This document shows, one piece after another, positions 4,641 through 5,041 of a stretch of DNA of 5,041 nucleotides (the first letter of the stretch is position 1; every line of letters starts with the position of its first letter). The DNA is taken from contig JAWXCE010000015.1 of assembly GCA_034440495.1 (NCBI GenBank), forward strand, positions 1-5,041, in the 5' to 3' direction. Position numbers and translations under genes: made by a program. The notes under the pieces are model-generated. The model made no database searches. It had not been told where the DNA came from and saw only the letters and a program-made list of their open reading frames with translations. Source of the stretch: JAWXCE01 sp034440495 (GTDB lineage: Bacteria; Pseudomonadota; Alphaproteobacteria; Rhizobiales; Rhodomicrobiaceae).

Positions 4641-5041
4641 ATGAGGCATTTTTTAGGGCTGACCGGCGTTATCGCCGCCAGCATTCTGCTGCTGGTATCA
4701 GCGGCGATGAACTGGAAATTCGGCTATAGTCTGGGCAAATCGGAGTTTGAATCGCAGCTTTACGGCGCTGCGAGCGCGGCCGCTGACTGTTTCAAGGCGC
4801 TACTGCCATTCTTTATTTTTGCGGCGCTGCGCAATAAAAGCTGGTCGCAAGCCTTCGGCGGCGTTCTGTTGTTCGTGGTTTGCTTTGCCTATTCGTTCTC
4901 GTCGTCTCTCGGATTCGCGGCTCTAAACCGGGCCGACACGACTGGCGCGCGCGCCATCAACGCCGAAAGCTATCAGGAACTGCGCACCGATCTTGCGCGG
5001 TCACGCGAGCGGCTCACCAAAATGGGCGATCCCCGGCCAGC
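4641..5041 (+). CDS. Multi-pass membrane protein of unknown function, N-terminal part (3' end outside window)
   Basis: The frame stays open from ATG 4641 to the right edge, giving 133 complete codons. Three hydrophobic segments are visible: about residues 5-23 (LGLTGVIAASILLLVSAAM), 52-63 (KALLPFFIFAAL, short) and 72-95 (a Phe-, Ser- and Val-rich stretch ending GFAAL). A conserved-looking block lies between the first two, with KFGYSLGKSEFE and YGAASAAADCFKALLP. After the last segment come NRADTTGARAINAESY and a charged helix (ELRTDLARSRERLTK) that may start a coiled coil. A GAGGGGG site 5 nt upstream supports the start. The pattern resembles small hypothetical membrane proteins I recall from rhizobia-like genomes, but I cannot name a family or a function. 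A long regulatory-looking region precedes it. Confidence 0.8.
   Translation, partial: MRHFLGLTGVIAASILLLVSAAMNWKFGYSLGKSEFESQLYGAASAAADCFKALLPFFIFAALRNKSWSQAFGGVLLFVVCFAYSFSSSLGFAALNRADTTGARAINAESYQELRTDLARSRERLTKMGDPRP

Overview
The window looks like ordinary chromosomal DNA of an alphaproteobacterium, probably of the Hyphomicrobiales. This rests on fairly GC-rich coding sequence, the style of the SerB and UDP-glucose dehydrogenase proteins, an EcfG-type general-stress promoter motif (a hallmark of Alphaproteobacteria), and two small proteins that resemble families I recall from rhizobia-like genomes. The taxonomic call is inference from sequence style, not a database match.

Layout, left to right. 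(1) The 3' end of a TPR-repeat protein gene on the plus strand runs into serB (phosphoserine phosphatase, last step of serine synthesis); the two overlap by 8 bp and probably share a transcript. (2) Converging on serB, with 13 bp between the stop codons, is a minus-strand gene for a small secreted PRC-barrel protein. (3) A 269-bp divergent intergenic region carries an EcfG-like promoter for the PRC-barrel gene and a set of alternative stem-loops ahead of the next gene. (4) A complete plus-strand UDP-glucose 6-dehydrogenase gene starts with GTG. (5) A minus-strand gene converges on it, encoding a membrane-anchored or secreted protein with one peptidoglycan-binding-like domain. (6) A 658-bp gap (3983-4640) has no convincing gene but holds a consensus DnaA box, a perfect 13-bp palindrome, a short repeat family with two 45-bp spacings, and some hairpins. 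(7) The 5' part of a plus-strand gene for a small multi-pass membrane protein of unknown function runs off the right edge.

Functionally, the complete genes are mostly housekeeping and cell-envelope functions: serine synthesis, UDP-glucuronate supply for surface polysaccharide, a probable stress-induced periplasmic protein and a putative envelope protein. They do not form one evident pathway, and I see no mobile element, CRISPR array, toxin-antitoxin pair or defence system. The least explained part is the 3983-4640 gap and the membrane protein gene that follows it.
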